Below are positions 18,560-26,519 of a DNA stretch of 64,000 bases, in pieces. Under the pieces are notes generated by a model. It was not told where the DNA came from and searched no databases. It was given only the letters and a program-made list of their open reading frames with translations. Source of the DNA: Gemmatimonadota bacterium (lineage in GTDB: Bacteria > Gemmatimonadota > Gemmatimonadetes > Gemmatimonadales > Gemmatimonadaceae); assembly GCA_003223455.1 (NCBI GenBank), contig QHVE01000034.1, positions 521 to 64,520 on the forward strand. Reading direction: 5' to 3'. Numbering within the stretch: the stretch's first letter is position 1; each line of letters opens with the position of its first letter. Position numbers and translations under genes: made by a program.

Positions 18560-19255
18560 ATGCCCAAGGCCGTCCTCCTCCTCTCCGGAGGGCTCGACTC
18601 CACGACGATGCTGGCGTACGCGATCGACGCCGGCTTCGACGTGCACGCCATGACGTTTCGGTACGGCCAGCGCCACGCCGCGGAGATCGACGCCGCGCGG
18701 CGCGTCGCACGCCACTATCCCGTGCGCGATCACGTCGTCGTCGACATCGACCTCCGCACCTTCGGCGGCTCGGCGCTCACCGCCGACATCGACGTTCCCA
18801 AGGACCGCGGCGACGCGGACATCGCGCATGGCATCCCGATCACCTACGTCCCGGCGCGCAACACGATCTTTCTGTCGTTCTGCCTCGCCTGGTCCGAGGT
18901 GCTCGGCGCGTCCGACATCTTCATCGGCGTCAACGCGCTCGACTACTCGGGCTACCCCGATTGCCGGCCGGAGTACGTCGAGGCGTACGAGCGCATGGCG
19001 AATCTCGCCACGCGTGGCGGCGTCGAGGGGACGACGCCGGTGCACATCCGAACGCCGCTCATGCATCGCACGAAGGCCGAGATCGTCCAGCTCGGCCGCT
19101 CGCTCGGCGTCGACTACGCGCTCACCCTGAGCTGCTACGATCCCACGCCCGACGGGCTCGCGTGTGGCCACTGCGACTCGTGCCAGCTCCGCCGGAAGGG
19201 ATTCGCCGAGGCCGGCGTCCCGGATCCGACGCGCTACGCCGCGCCGGTCGCCTGA
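18560..19255 (+). CDS. queC: 7-cyano-7-deazaguanine synthase
   Basis: A 231-residue PP-loop ATPase making preQ0 from 7-carboxy-7-deazaguanine for queuosine synthesis. Seen are the PP-loop [10 protein letters not shown] (9-18), [26 protein letters not shown], and the zinc site C192/C202/C205/C208 ([19 protein letters not shown]). The previous gene's TAG stop is part of a TAGCTT box ending 6 nt before the ATG, so this gene may also have its own leaderless promoter. queE follows within 8 bp. queD and queF are not in the window. Confidence 0.97.
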   Translation: MPKAVLLLSGGLDSTTMLAYAIDAGFDVHAMTFRYGQRHAAEIDAARRVARHYPVRDHVVVDIDLRTFGGSALTADIDVPKDRGDADIAHGIPITYVPARNTIFLSFCLAWSEVLGASDIFIGVNALDYSGYPDCRPEYVEAYERMANLATRGGVEGTTPVHIRTPLMHRTKAEIVQLGRSLGVDYALTLSCYDPTPDGLACGHCDSCQLRRKGFAEAGVPDPTRYAAPVA

Positions 19256-19262
19256 GGGCCAC

Positions 19263-19925
19263 GTGGCGTACACCGTCAAGGAGATCTTCTACACGCTGCA
19301 GGGCGAAGGAAAGAACACCGGCCGTCCCGCCGTGTTCTGCCGCTTCAGCGGTTGCAACCTCTGGACGGGCCGCGAGGCCGACCGGCACGACGCCGTCTGT
19401 CAGTTCTGCGACACGGACTTCCTCGGCGTCGGCCCCGACGGTGGCCGCTTCGCCGACGCGTCCTCGCTCGCCGACGCCGTGCTCGCGCGCTGGCCTGAAG
19501 TCGTCGAAGGTCGTGCGCGCGATGGAAGGCCGCTCGTCGTCTGCACCGGCGGAGAGCCACTGCTGCAGCTCGATGCCGCGGCCGTCGATGCGCTGCATGC
19601 GCGCGGCTTCGAGGTCGCGGTGGAGACGAACGGGACGCGTCTTCCGCCGCCGGGGATCGATCACGTCTGTGTGAGCCCGAAGGCCGACGCGCCCCTCGCG
19701 CTGACGCGCGGCCACGAGCTCAAGCTCGTCTATCCGCAGCGTCATTCCGCCGCGCAGCCCGAGCGGTTCGTCGATCTCGAGTTCGACGAGTTCTTCCTTC
19801 AGCCGCTCGACACGGGCGACGCCGAGGAGACCAGGCGCAACGTGCAGGCGGCGCTCTCGTATTGTCTCGCGCACCCGCGCTGGCGGCTCGGACTCCAGAC
19901 CCACAAGCTGCTCGACATCCGCTGA
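19263..19925 (+). CDS. queE: 7-carboxy-7-deazaguanine synthase (radical SAM)
   Basis: A 220-residue radical-SAM enzyme producing 7-carboxy-7-deazaguanine, the substrate of QueC. The cluster motif is the variant C31-x14-C46-x2-C49 (CNLWTGREADRHDAV then CQFC) rather than CxxxCxxC. This variant is known in some QueE enzymes such as that of Burkholderia. Also seen are YTLQGEGKNTG, CTGGEPLLQLD, VETNGT and CVSPKA. GTG 19263 follows GAGGG and gives the correct N-terminus. It is the third gene of a run beginning with the transsulfuration enzyme. Confidence 0.95.
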   Translation: MAYTVKEIFYTLQGEGKNTGRPAVFCRFSGCNLWTGREADRHDAVCQFCDTDFLGVGPDGGRFADASSLADAVLARWPEVVEGRARDGRPLVVCTGGEPLLQLDAAAVDALHARGFEVAVETNGTRLPPPGIDHVCVSPKADAPLALTRGHELKLVYPQRHSAAQPERFVDLEFDEFFLQPLDTGDAEETRRNVQAALSYCLAHPRWRLGLQTHKLLDIR

Positions 19926-20012
19926 AAGCGGGCGAATCCTTCGCACATCACACACGTGACGTGAGCTGCGTCACATCGTCTTCCTCGTGACGTGCCATTC
20001 GCGAGTTCGCGG

Positions 20013-20041
20013 TTGACCGGGCCCGTCTTTCGCCCTAGGAT
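20013..20041 (+). promoter_or_regulatory. Sigma-70-like promoter for the NlpC/P60 gene
   Basis: TTGACC and TAGGAT are separated by exactly 17 nt, in the 208-bp gap before the NlpC/P60 gene, about 93 bp upstream of its ATG. Confidence 0.6.
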
Positions 20042-20133
20042 GACTTCGAAGGCGCCGCGTCCGCTTCATATGCGTGGAGGTCGTTCGCCGGCTCCGCGAG
20101 GGAGTCGGAAGCAGCGTTCGTTTCCGGTTCGCG

Positions 20134-20727
20134 ATGCAGATCTCTCTATCCAGTCGCTCGCTGCGCCTCGTCGTGCGCCCGATCCTCGGGTGCGCGCTCG
20201 TCGTTGCGTGCGCGATCCCGATGAGCGCGCAGACGCCCGTCGTGCGGATGGGTTCAGCGGTGCAGCGCCGGCCGTTCGCCCTGTGGAGTGAATCGGCGCA
20301 CAATCTGCGCGACTCGCTCGTCGCCGTCGCGCGCGCGCAGATCGGCGCGCGGTACGTCCTCGGCGGCACCACGCCGACCGGCGGCTTCGACTGCAGTGGT
20401 CTCGTGCGCTACGTCATGTACGCGCTCAAGGTGGAGCTGCCCCGCACCGCGGCACAGCAGGCTCGCATCGGTGACGAGGTCTCCACCGACCCCAGTCGGC
20501 TTCGTCCCGGCGACCTGCTGACGTTCGGCTGGAAGGGGAAGCGCGGCGTCAGCCACATCGGGATCTACGTCGGCGATGGGCGCTACATCCACGCCAGCAG
20601 CGGGGCCGGCCGCGTGATCGAGAGCAACCTCAATCGCTCCGGGCCTCTCATCAAGGCGTGGCGCGGTGTGCGCCGCATCGTCGCGGGTGCGGAGCCCGAC
20701 ACGGCCGTCGTCAGCAGCGGCGGCTGA
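20134..20727 (+). CDS. NlpC/P60 cell-wall peptidase
   Basis: A 197-residue exported endopeptidase of the C40 family, cutting peptidoglycan stem peptides. The N-terminus is basic and then hydrophobic with an Ala-x-Ala-like MSAQ site. The catalytic set is visible: C87 (GGFDCSGLVRYVM), H141 (VSHIGIYVGDGRY) and H153 (IHASSG). The ARAQIGARYVLGGTTPTGGF lead-in is typical. ATG 20134 is preferred over an in-frame GTG 60 bp upstream. It has its own promoter and a hairpin downstream. Confidence 0.9.
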   Translation: MQISLSSRSLRLVVRPILGCALVVACAIPMSAQTPVVRMGSAVQRRPFALWSESAHNLRDSLVAVARAQIGARYVLGGTTPTGGFDCSGLVRYVMYALKVELPRTAAQQARIGDEVSTDPSRLRPGDLLTFGWKGKRGVSHIGIYVGDGRYIHASSGAGRVIESNLNRSGPLIKAWRGVRRIVAGAEPDTAVVSSGG

Positions 20728-20754
20728 TCCCGCGTTCTCCCACCGCTCCACGCT

Positions 20755-20775
20755 GCGCCTCGCCCGTCGAGGCGC
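20755..20775 (+). terminator. Rho-independent-like terminator
   Basis: An 8-bp stem (GCGCCTCG / CGAGGCGC) with a 5-nt loop is followed by GTTTCGTTTC, 28 bp after the NlpC/P60 stop. Confidence 0.6.
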
Positions 20776-20799
20776 GTTTCGTTTCGCTCCCCTGCGGTA

Positions 20800-22119
20800 T
20801 CACCGTGGCGTCGCGTCCGCGGGCACGGTGGCGGTGATCGCTCGCGCCTCGAGCCGGCCATTCGCACGCACCCGCGCACCGGTGCTCGGGAAGTCGAGCC
20901 GTCCCAGCGAGTCCACGAGCGCGGCAGCTCGCGCGCTCGGGTCGGAGCGCATCACGCCGGGCGCCAGTTGGCGCGTCCCGCGAAGCTCCGCGTCCCGTGG
21001 CCGCCCGCGCTGATCCAGCGTCGTGCACAACACCGCACCCCGATTCGCCGGCTCGTGCAGTCTGAACGGTCCATAGGTCACGAGATTTCCCAGCGAGTAC
21101 GCGATCAATGCGCCGCGCTCGCGCCACTCGACGGCCCGGAGCACGTGCGGTCCGTGACCGATGACCAGCGCTGCACCGCCGCGCACCGCCGCATCGGCGA
21201 ACGCGACGGGGTTGCCGCGATCGATTCCCAGATACCGCTCGGGTGCGTCCGACGTGCGTTGCGCGTCGCGACCCTCGGCGCCGAGGTGCATCGTCACGAT
21301 CACCGCGGGATACCGATCGAACGCCCGCGCGACGTGCCGCCGCACGGCAGCCGTATCGCGGGCGTCGGGCGTCGAGTCCGACGTGTAGAATCCGAGCACG
21401 CCGATCGTGTCGCCTCGCGTGGTCGGCACCGGCGTCGCGATGGTGTCCGCCCCGGTCACCACCACGCCGGCCCGCGCGAGAGCCGCGATCGTGCTATCGC
21501 GCCCTTCGCGACCGGCGTCGCGCGCATGGTTGTTCGCCACGTTGCCGATCACCGTCCCGGTCGCGCGCAGACCGCGCAGCGCACGCGCGCTCGCGGGCGG
21601 CGCTCGGAACGCGAAGCAGTTCGTGGATTGCGCACTGCATTTGCTCGGTGCGGGACCGTCGCCGATCGCCGACTCGACGTTCACCAGCACCAGCTCTGCG
21701 TCCGTGACCAGCGGTCGCAGCGGCGCGAGCAGCGACGCCGGATCGTCTCGCTGCCGGAACCGCGTGCGCAGCCGCGCCGAGGCGACGCGCGTCCACGCGG
21801 TATCGAGGTTGGTGCCGAGAGTCACGTCGCCGCCCGCGCAGACACGCACGGTCGCTCGGAGCCCCCGCGTGGGAAGCGTGTCCGTACGCGCCGAGGCGCG
21901 CGGAAGCGCCGGTGGGGCCGGAGGAGTCGTCCGCGCAGCGGCCCGCGCTGCGGCCCGAGCGGAGTCGGCGCGAACGCTGTCGACGTCGCGGCTCGTTCGC
22001 GCGGGAGGAAATGGCGTCGGTGCTGCCGGCGCCGTGCGCGGGCCGCAGGCGGCCAGCACGGTCAGCACGGAGGCGTAGGCTGACCGGCGGAGGAGACGCA
22101 CGTCGAGGCTCGTGTTCAT
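20800..22119 (-). CDS. CapA-family (poly-gamma-glutamate synthesis-like) lipoprotein
   Basis: A 439-residue protein with a lipobox (SVLTVLAAC, C25), then an Ala/Pro/Arg/Thr-rich linker of about 70 residues. A CapA-type metallophosphatase-like domain follows: CAGGDVTLGTNLD, VLVNVESAIGDG, FAFRAPPASARAL, VIGNVANNHARD, VIVTMHLGAEG, VIGHGPHVLRAVEWRE and LIAYSLGNLVTYG. CapA-like domains occur in poly-gamma-glutamate capsule proteins and in many stand-alone envelope proteins; no capB or capC is nearby. It converges with the NlpC/P60 gene and is divergent from the ferritin-like pair. Confidence 0.85.
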   Translation of the reverse strand: MNTSLDVRLLRRSAYASVLTVLAACGPRTAPAAPTPFPPARTSRDVDSVRADSARAAARAAARTTPPAPPALPRASARTDTLPTRGLRATVRVCAGGDVTLGTNLDTAWTRVASARLRTRFRQRDDPASLLAPLRPLVTDAELVLVNVESAIGDGPAPSKCSAQSTNCFAFRAPPASARALRGLRATGTVIGNVANNHARDAGREGRDSTIAALARAGVVVTGADTIATPVPTTRGDTIGVLGFYTSDSTPDARDTAAVRRHVARAFDRYPAVIVTMHLGAEGRDAQRTSDAPERYLGIDRGNPVAFADAAVRGGAALVIGHGPHVLRAVEWRERGALIAYSLGNLVTYGPFRLHEPANRGAVLCTTLDQRGRPRDAELRGTRQLAPGVMRSDPSARAAALVDSLGRLDFPSTGARVRANGRLEARAITATVPADATPR

Positions 22120-22298
22120 CGGCTCGGTCGAAGATCGGACGGCGACCGCCCCACGTCGAGTACCACGCCCCCCACCCGCCGCGCCGACTGGGACCTCGGA
22201 CCGCCCGCACGGGTCGTCGATCCATTCGCCCCGTCCACTCGGTAGCTTTCGCTCGCGGAGGGTGCGCTATCGGGGCCTCCGCCACGCACGGGAGAACC

Positions 22299-23066
22299 AT
22301 GACGGACCACACCACGCGCGGCGAATCTTCGCCGCGTACGATCGAGCGCGTCACCGACCTGCACGCCACGACCTCGCGGCGTGGCTTCCTGCGTCTCGTG
22401 GGACTCGGCGGCACGATCGCGCTGCTGCCCCGGTTCGTCGCCGCCTGCGACTCCGACTCCGTCACCGATCCGGGCAACGGTGTCCCAGGATCCGGCAACC
22501 CCGTGTTGATCGACTTCGAGCAGGGCGACGTGGCGATCCTGCAGTTCGCCTCCGTGCTCGAACAGATCGAGGCGGCGTTCTACACGCGCGTCGTCGCCGC
22601 GTTCGAGACGTCGAACATCGCCAGCGGCGAGCAGACCGTGCTCACGGAGATCCGCGATCACGAGCTGTCCCATCGCGCCTTCTTCGAGGGGACGCTTGGT
22701 GCGGATGACGCAGTTCCGATCACCGCGACCTTCCGAGGGGTCAACTTCGCGGACCGCACGGCGGTGCTCACGGCGGCCCAGACGCTCGAGGATCTCGGTA
22801 TCGCGACGTACAACGGCGCGGCGCAGTATCTCACGGCGGGCCCGACGCTGCTCGCGCTCGCCAAGATCGTTTCGGTCGAGGGGCGTCATTCCTCCACCAT
22901 CCGCGACTTGCAACAGCCGAAGACCAACGCATTCAGCCCCGCCGCGACGGACGACGCCTTTCGCCCGACCAAGTCGGCGACTCTCATCCAGGGATACCTC
23001 GTCGACAAGCTGGCGTTCGCGAACGTGCCCTCGGCGTTCGTCCAGGGCCCGAACGGGGGCGGGTGA
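22299..23066 (+). CDS. Tat-exported ferritin-like protein
   Basis: A 255-residue protein with a twin-arginine signal (TTSRRGFLRLVGLGGTIALL) ending near an Ala-Cys, so it may be an exported lipoprotein. A ferritin-like four-helix domain follows: EQIEAAFYTRV, EIRDHELSHRAFFEG, TLEDLGIATYNGAAQYL and SVEGRHSSTIRD. The Glu/His pattern fits a di-metal site, as in desiccation-related/Ferritin_2 proteins. GGAGA precedes ATG 22299, and TAGCTTTC lies at 22243-22250. The next gene is a paralogue 6 bp downstream, so they probably work together, perhaps in iron or oxidative-stress handling. That last point is inference. Confidence 0.85.
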   Translation: MTDHTTRGESSPRTIERVTDLHATTSRRGFLRLVGLGGTIALLPRFVAACDSDSVTDPGNGVPGSGNPVLIDFEQGDVAILQFASVLEQIEAAFYTRVVAAFETSNIASGEQTVLTEIRDHELSHRAFFEGTLGADDAVPITATFRGVNFADRTAVLTAAQTLEDLGIATYNGAAQYLTAGPTLLALAKIVSVEGRHSSTIRDLQQPKTNAFSPAATDDAFRPTKSATLIQGYLVDKLAFANVPSAFVQGPNGGG

Positions 23067-23072
23067 TCACCG

Positions 23073-23762
23073 ATGCCGAACGATTCCCCGATCTCCTCGT
23101 CCGAGTCGTCGTCCGCGATCGCCGCAGCCGACGTCGTCGTCGACTCGCTGCGGCTCCTGCAACAGGTGGCATACCTCCAGTCGGAGCTCTACGCACGCGC
23201 ATCGGCCGCGGCGGGCTTCATTCCCACGGCGGATGTCACCGTCTTCACGACGCTGGGCGCGCAGGAGTCACTGCACGTGGGCACGCTGGCGACCTTGATC
23301 ACGGCGCGGTCCGGCACGCCCGTGCCTCGACCGACGACGTTCGATTTCACGGGCAAGGGCGCCGTCCCCGGCTTCGCGTTCGCCACGGGTCAGTACGAGA
23401 CCTTTCGCATGCTCGCCCAGGCGTTCGAGGATCTCGGCGTGCGCGCGTACAAGGGGCAGGTCCAGGCGCTGATCGCGGACAAGCAGGCCCTGACCTACGT
23501 GCTCGCGATGCATTCGGTGGAGGGTCGCCACGCGGCCGAGGTGCGTCGCATGCGCGGCAAGAAGGCATGGATCACCGGCAGCAGCGCGGACGATCTGCCA
23601 GCGTTCGCCCAGGCGATCTACGCTGGAGAGGACGTCACCACGCAGGGCGGGGTGAACGTGGCCAGCGCCTCGACGGGCGGCGCCACCGCGGCGTCTCAGG
23701 CGTTCGACGAGCCCCTCGGCACGGCGCAGGTGACGGCGATCATCACGCCGTTCATCACCTGA
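23073..23762 (+). CDS. Ferritin-like protein (paralogue, no signal peptide)
   Basis: A 229-residue protein with the same helical pattern as its neighbour: YLQSELYARA, LGAQESLHVGTLATL, AFEDLGVRAYKGQVQAL and MHSVEGRHAAEVRRM. The spacing of Glu and His residues matches a ferritin-like di-metal site. It lacks an obvious export signal, although the partner has a Tat signal; it could be co-exported as a complex, which is speculation. It starts 6 bp after the first gene and its stop meets the convergent SnoaL-like gene 1 bp away. Confidence 0.8.
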   Translation: MPNDSPISSSESSSAIAAADVVVDSLRLLQQVAYLQSELYARASAAAGFIPTADVTVFTTLGAQESLHVGTLATLITARSGTPVPRPTTFDFTGKGAVPGFAFATGQYETFRMLAQAFEDLGVRAYKGQVQALIADKQALTYVLAMHSVEGRHAAEVRRMRGKKAWITGSSADDLPAFAQAIYAGEDVTTQGGVNVASASTGGATAASQAFDEPLGTAQVTAIITPFIT

Positions 23763-23763
23763 G

Positions 23764-24723
23764 CTACTGCGGCCGCGCGCTCCCTCCGTCCACGACGTAG
23801 CGCCACGTTCCGTCGCGCTGTTTCTTCCAGACGGTGAGGTACTTGGAGTAGCGCTCGATCTTCGCGCCGTCCTCACGCACGCCGTTGAAAACCGCGTTGC
23901 CGACGGTGAAGCCCAGATCGCCCGAGGCCGCGACCTCGCCGTGCACCGGATGCCAGACGAGCGTGTTCTTCTCCGTCGGCGGTCCGAACGACTCGCTGAT
24001 CGCGTGTGGTCCGCTGATGAACTCGCCCGGGCCGGAGAAGATCTGCGCATCCGCTGCGGCGTACCGACCGAATGCGACGCCGGTGCCCATCTTCATCGCG
24101 TCGCTCGAGAACTCGACGTCGGCCGTACGAATCGCCTCGAGGGGACCCGTTCCGCGCTCCATCCCGACGTCCGGGATCGCGGCGGAACTCGCCGCCGGCG
24201 GCAGTGACAGCGTCGTCGGCGGCGCGCCGTACGTCTCCGCGTACGCCGCGATGCGCCAGCCCACGGGCAGATGGCGCCAATAGGCGATGTAGCGGTCTAC
24301 ACGAATCGTCGGCGCGCCGTTCATCGACGTGCTCACGATCGTGTAGCCATAGCTGTACCCGCTCTGGCCGTCTCGGCTCGCCTCGGCACGCACCGGCTGC
24401 CACCGCACGGCGAACGGCACCGCGAGCGACTCCGCGGCCACGATCGCCCGCGCCGCGTCGCGTCCCCGCAGGATCGGCAGCCCACCGCGAAGATAGACGA
24501 CGTCGTCGGTGAGGTTCGCGGCGAGCCCGTCGGCCATCCCGCGGTGCATCACCGAATCGGCGCGTGCGATGTCCGCGCGCAGAAGCTCGTCGTGCGCGGC
24601 CTCGGCCTCGGAGAGTGGCTCGAGGAGCGAGGCGCCGACGAACGAGGCGCCGGGCGAGCGCGCGCCGCGGTGGCAGGCCACCGCTGACACTGCTGTCAGT
24701 ACGAGTACCCCAAGTCGTCTCAC
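23764..24723 (-). CDS. Lipoprotein with two NTF2/SnoaL-like (DUF4440) domains
   Basis: A 319-residue predicted lipoprotein (MRRLGVLVLTAVSAVAC). Two copies of a cone-shaped NTF2-like domain are visible. The first spans roughly 40-170 (DDVVYLRGGLPILRGRDAAR, YIAYWRHLPVGWRIAAYAE). The second spans roughly 195-319 (DAQIFSGPGEFISGP, GDLGFTVGNAVFNG, YSKYLTVWKKQRDGTWRYVVD). The second is the classic DUF4440 form. Ligand and role are unknown. It is convergent with the ferritin-like pair and stands alone. Confidence 0.8.
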   Translation of the reverse strand: MRRLGVLVLTAVSAVACHRGARSPGASFVGASLLEPLSEAEAAHDELLRADIARADSVMHRGMADGLAANLTDDVVYLRGGLPILRGRDAARAIVAAESLAVPFAVRWQPVRAEASRDGQSGYSYGYTIVSTSMNGAPTIRVDRYIAYWRHLPVGWRIAAYAETYGAPPTTLSLPPAASSAAIPDVGMERGTGPLEAIRTADVEFSSDAMKMGTGVAFGRYAAADAQIFSGPGEFISGPHAISESFGPPTEKNTLVWHPVHGEVAASGDLGFTVGNAVFNGVREDGAKIERYSKYLTVWKKQRDGTWRYVVDGGSARPQ

Positions 24724-24837
24724 GCCCTCGCTCCGTCGCGGCGGGGATCGCGGGGCGGCCGACCCCGCTCCCTGACTCTATCGCCCGAACCTTCGAGACG
24801 CCACTCCGGTCAACCGGCCTTGGCAGCCTCGGCGATT

Positions 24838-24853
24838 GGGAAACTCCCGACAG
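24838..24853. repeat. 16-bp inverted repeat, left partner
   Basis: GGGAAACTCCCGACAG here is the exact reverse complement of CTGTCGGGAGTTTCCC at 25733-25748. The pair brackets the DUF3108 gene. The left copy can fold on itself (GGGA-AAC-TCCC). A further GGAGTTTCC lies at 24861-24869. Confidence 0.8.
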
Positions 24854-24955
24854 CGCACAAGGAGTTTCCGGCCGGAGTGTGGTACTCCACCCGACGGACC
24901 CGGGGTCCCTCACCGGCGACTTTCTAGGCACGTGCCCGCCTCGGAGTCGCCCGCA

Positions 24956-25723
24956 ATGATGACCGCCATTCGTCTTGGACTCGCCGTCGCTGCCTTCGCC
25001 GCCGTCGCCAGCGAGGCACGCGCGCAGGCTTCGACCGCGCTGCCCTTCGCCGTCGGGGAACGACTCGTGTACGACGGCAGAGTGCGTGGTATCGGCGGTC
25101 GCGGCACGATGTGGATCGCGGGCCCCGTCGTCGTTCGCGGCGTACCGACCTACGAGCTTCACTTCGACTTTACCGCTCGCGTCGGCCCGCTCACGGTCAG
25201 CCAGAAGTCCACGTCGTGGCTCGATCCCGAGCGCATGGCGGCGATGCGCTTTGAGAAGCGGGAACGGCACCTCCTCGCGCGGCGCGATGAGTCGGTCGAG
25301 CTCTTCCCCGACGAGCGCCGCTGGCGGGCCAACAACGGCGATGCGGGGATCAGCCCGACGAGCGCACCGCTCGACGAGCTCTCGTTCATCTACTTCGTCC
25401 GTACGCTCTCGTCCGCGTCGGACTCGACGCTGCGCTTCGACCGCCACTTCGACGCCGAGCGCAGCCCGACCCTGGTGCGCATGCTCGGGCGCGAGCAGGT
25501 GAGCACCCCCGCCGGGAGCTTCAACACCGTCGTCGTGGAGATGCGCGTGCGGGACCCCCAGCACTACAAGGGCGAGGGCACGATCCGCTTCTCGATCTCC
25601 GACGACCGCTGCCGAATCCCCGTCCGAATCGAGAGCAACATCCCGGACGCGGGCAACGTCGTGCTCACACTCGCCGACGCGGGACCGGACACCCTCTGCT
25701 CGGCGCGCCTCGCGCGCCGCTGA
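24956..25723 (+). CDS. DUF3108 periplasmic protein
   Basis: A 255-residue exported protein with signal MMTAIRLGLAVAAFAAVASE and cleavage after ARA. It matches DUF3108 by PFAVGERLVYDGRV, the WLDPERMAAMRFEKRER block, FVRTL and the GSFNTVVVEM region. Such proteins are predicted beta-rich periplasmic proteins of unknown role. ATG 24959 is an equal alternative start. It is flanked by a perfect 16-bp inverted repeat pair, the right one within a terminator-like hairpin. Confidence 0.8.
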   Translation: MMTAIRLGLAVAAFAAVASEARAQASTALPFAVGERLVYDGRVRGIGGRGTMWIAGPVVVRGVPTYELHFDFTARVGPLTVSQKSTSWLDPERMAAMRFEKRERHLLARRDESVELFPDERRWRANNGDAGISPTSAPLDELSFIYFVRTLSSASDSTLRFDRHFDAERSPTLVRMLGREQVSTPAGSFNTVVVEMRVRDPQHYKGEGTIRFSISDDRCRIPVRIESNIPDAGNVVLTLADAGPDTLCSARLARR

Positions 25724-25732
25724 GCGGCATCC

Positions 25733-25754
25733 CTGTCGGGAGTTTCCCTCCCGA
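25733..25754 (+). terminator. Terminator-like hairpin containing the right inverted-repeat partner
   Basis: TCGGGAG (25736-25742) and CTCCCGA (25748-25754) form a 7-bp stem around TTTCC, 12 bp after the DUF3108 stop. The segment 25733-25748 is the reverse complement of 24838-24853. No U-tract follows. Confidence 0.45.
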
Positions 25755-25887
25755 GCGGAAGCGGAATCACCGAGAACGTTCCGCACTTCACCCCACGGAA
25801 AGCCTCCGCTGGAATCGCGATCTTCGAATCACGAATCGCGAGTCATGCGAACAGCACAATGAAGGTCGGAAGCCAGGAGGCCCGACG

Positions 25888-26487
25888 ATGAAAGTCAACA
25901 TCAAATCCACCATGCTCGCCCTTGCGATCCTCGTCCCCGCTTCGGGGGCGTGGACGATCGCGAACGAGCTGCTCGTGCTGCAGCCGCAAAGCCGCCTCTG
26001 GATCGACGGCACCTCATCCATTCGCAGCTTCAGCTGCAAGGCCGCCGAAGTGAACGCCGTGGTCGAGGCGACGGGTGCGAATGCCATCCCGCAGCTGCTC
26101 ACCGGCGACAAGGGCGTGAAGACCGTCCGCGTTACCGTCCCCGCCGAGCGGCTCGACTGCGGCAATGGAACGATGAACGAGCACATGCGAAAGGCGATCA
26201 AGCTTTCCGACAACAAGACGATCGAGTTCAGCCTCTCCGACTACGACGTCTCCCGCACCGCCGATGGCGTCGCCGGAACGATCAACGGCACGCTCCTCCT
26301 CGGCGGCGTCACCAAGCCGATCACGTTGAAGGCCGAAGGCAAGCCCGAAGGTGCCATGCTCCACATCACGGGCAGCTACGACCTCGACATGACCGAATAC
26401 GGGCTGAAGCCGCCAACGCTGATGTTCGGCCGCATCAAGGTCGGACCGACCGTGAAGGTGAATTACGACCTGCTGCTCAAGAGCTGA
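25888..26487 (+). CDS. YceI-family periplasmic protein
   Basis: A 199-residue lipocalin-like protein of the YceI family, which binds isoprenoid-type lipids in the periplasm. The signal is near the N-terminus (MLALAILVPASGAWTIA). Family blocks are LWIDGTSSIRSFSC, KTVRVTVPAERLDCGNGTMN, MRKAIKLSDNKTIEFSL, GTLLLGGVTKPITL and YGLKPPTLMFGRIKVG. AGGAGG precedes the ATG. A barrel protein gene follows after 32 bp, probably the same transcript. Confidence 0.9.
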   Translation: MKVNIKSTMLALAILVPASGAWTIANELLVLQPQSRLWIDGTSSIRSFSCKAAEVNAVVEATGANAIPQLLTGDKGVKTVRVTVPAERLDCGNGTMNEHMRKAIKLSDNKTIEFSLSDYDVSRTADGVAGTINGTLLLGGVTKPITLKAEGKPEGAMLHITGSYDLDMTEYGLKPPTLMFGRIKVGPTVKVNYDLLLKS

Positions 26488-26519
26488 TCACACCGTAGCA
26501 ATCACTGAGGAACCCTCCC

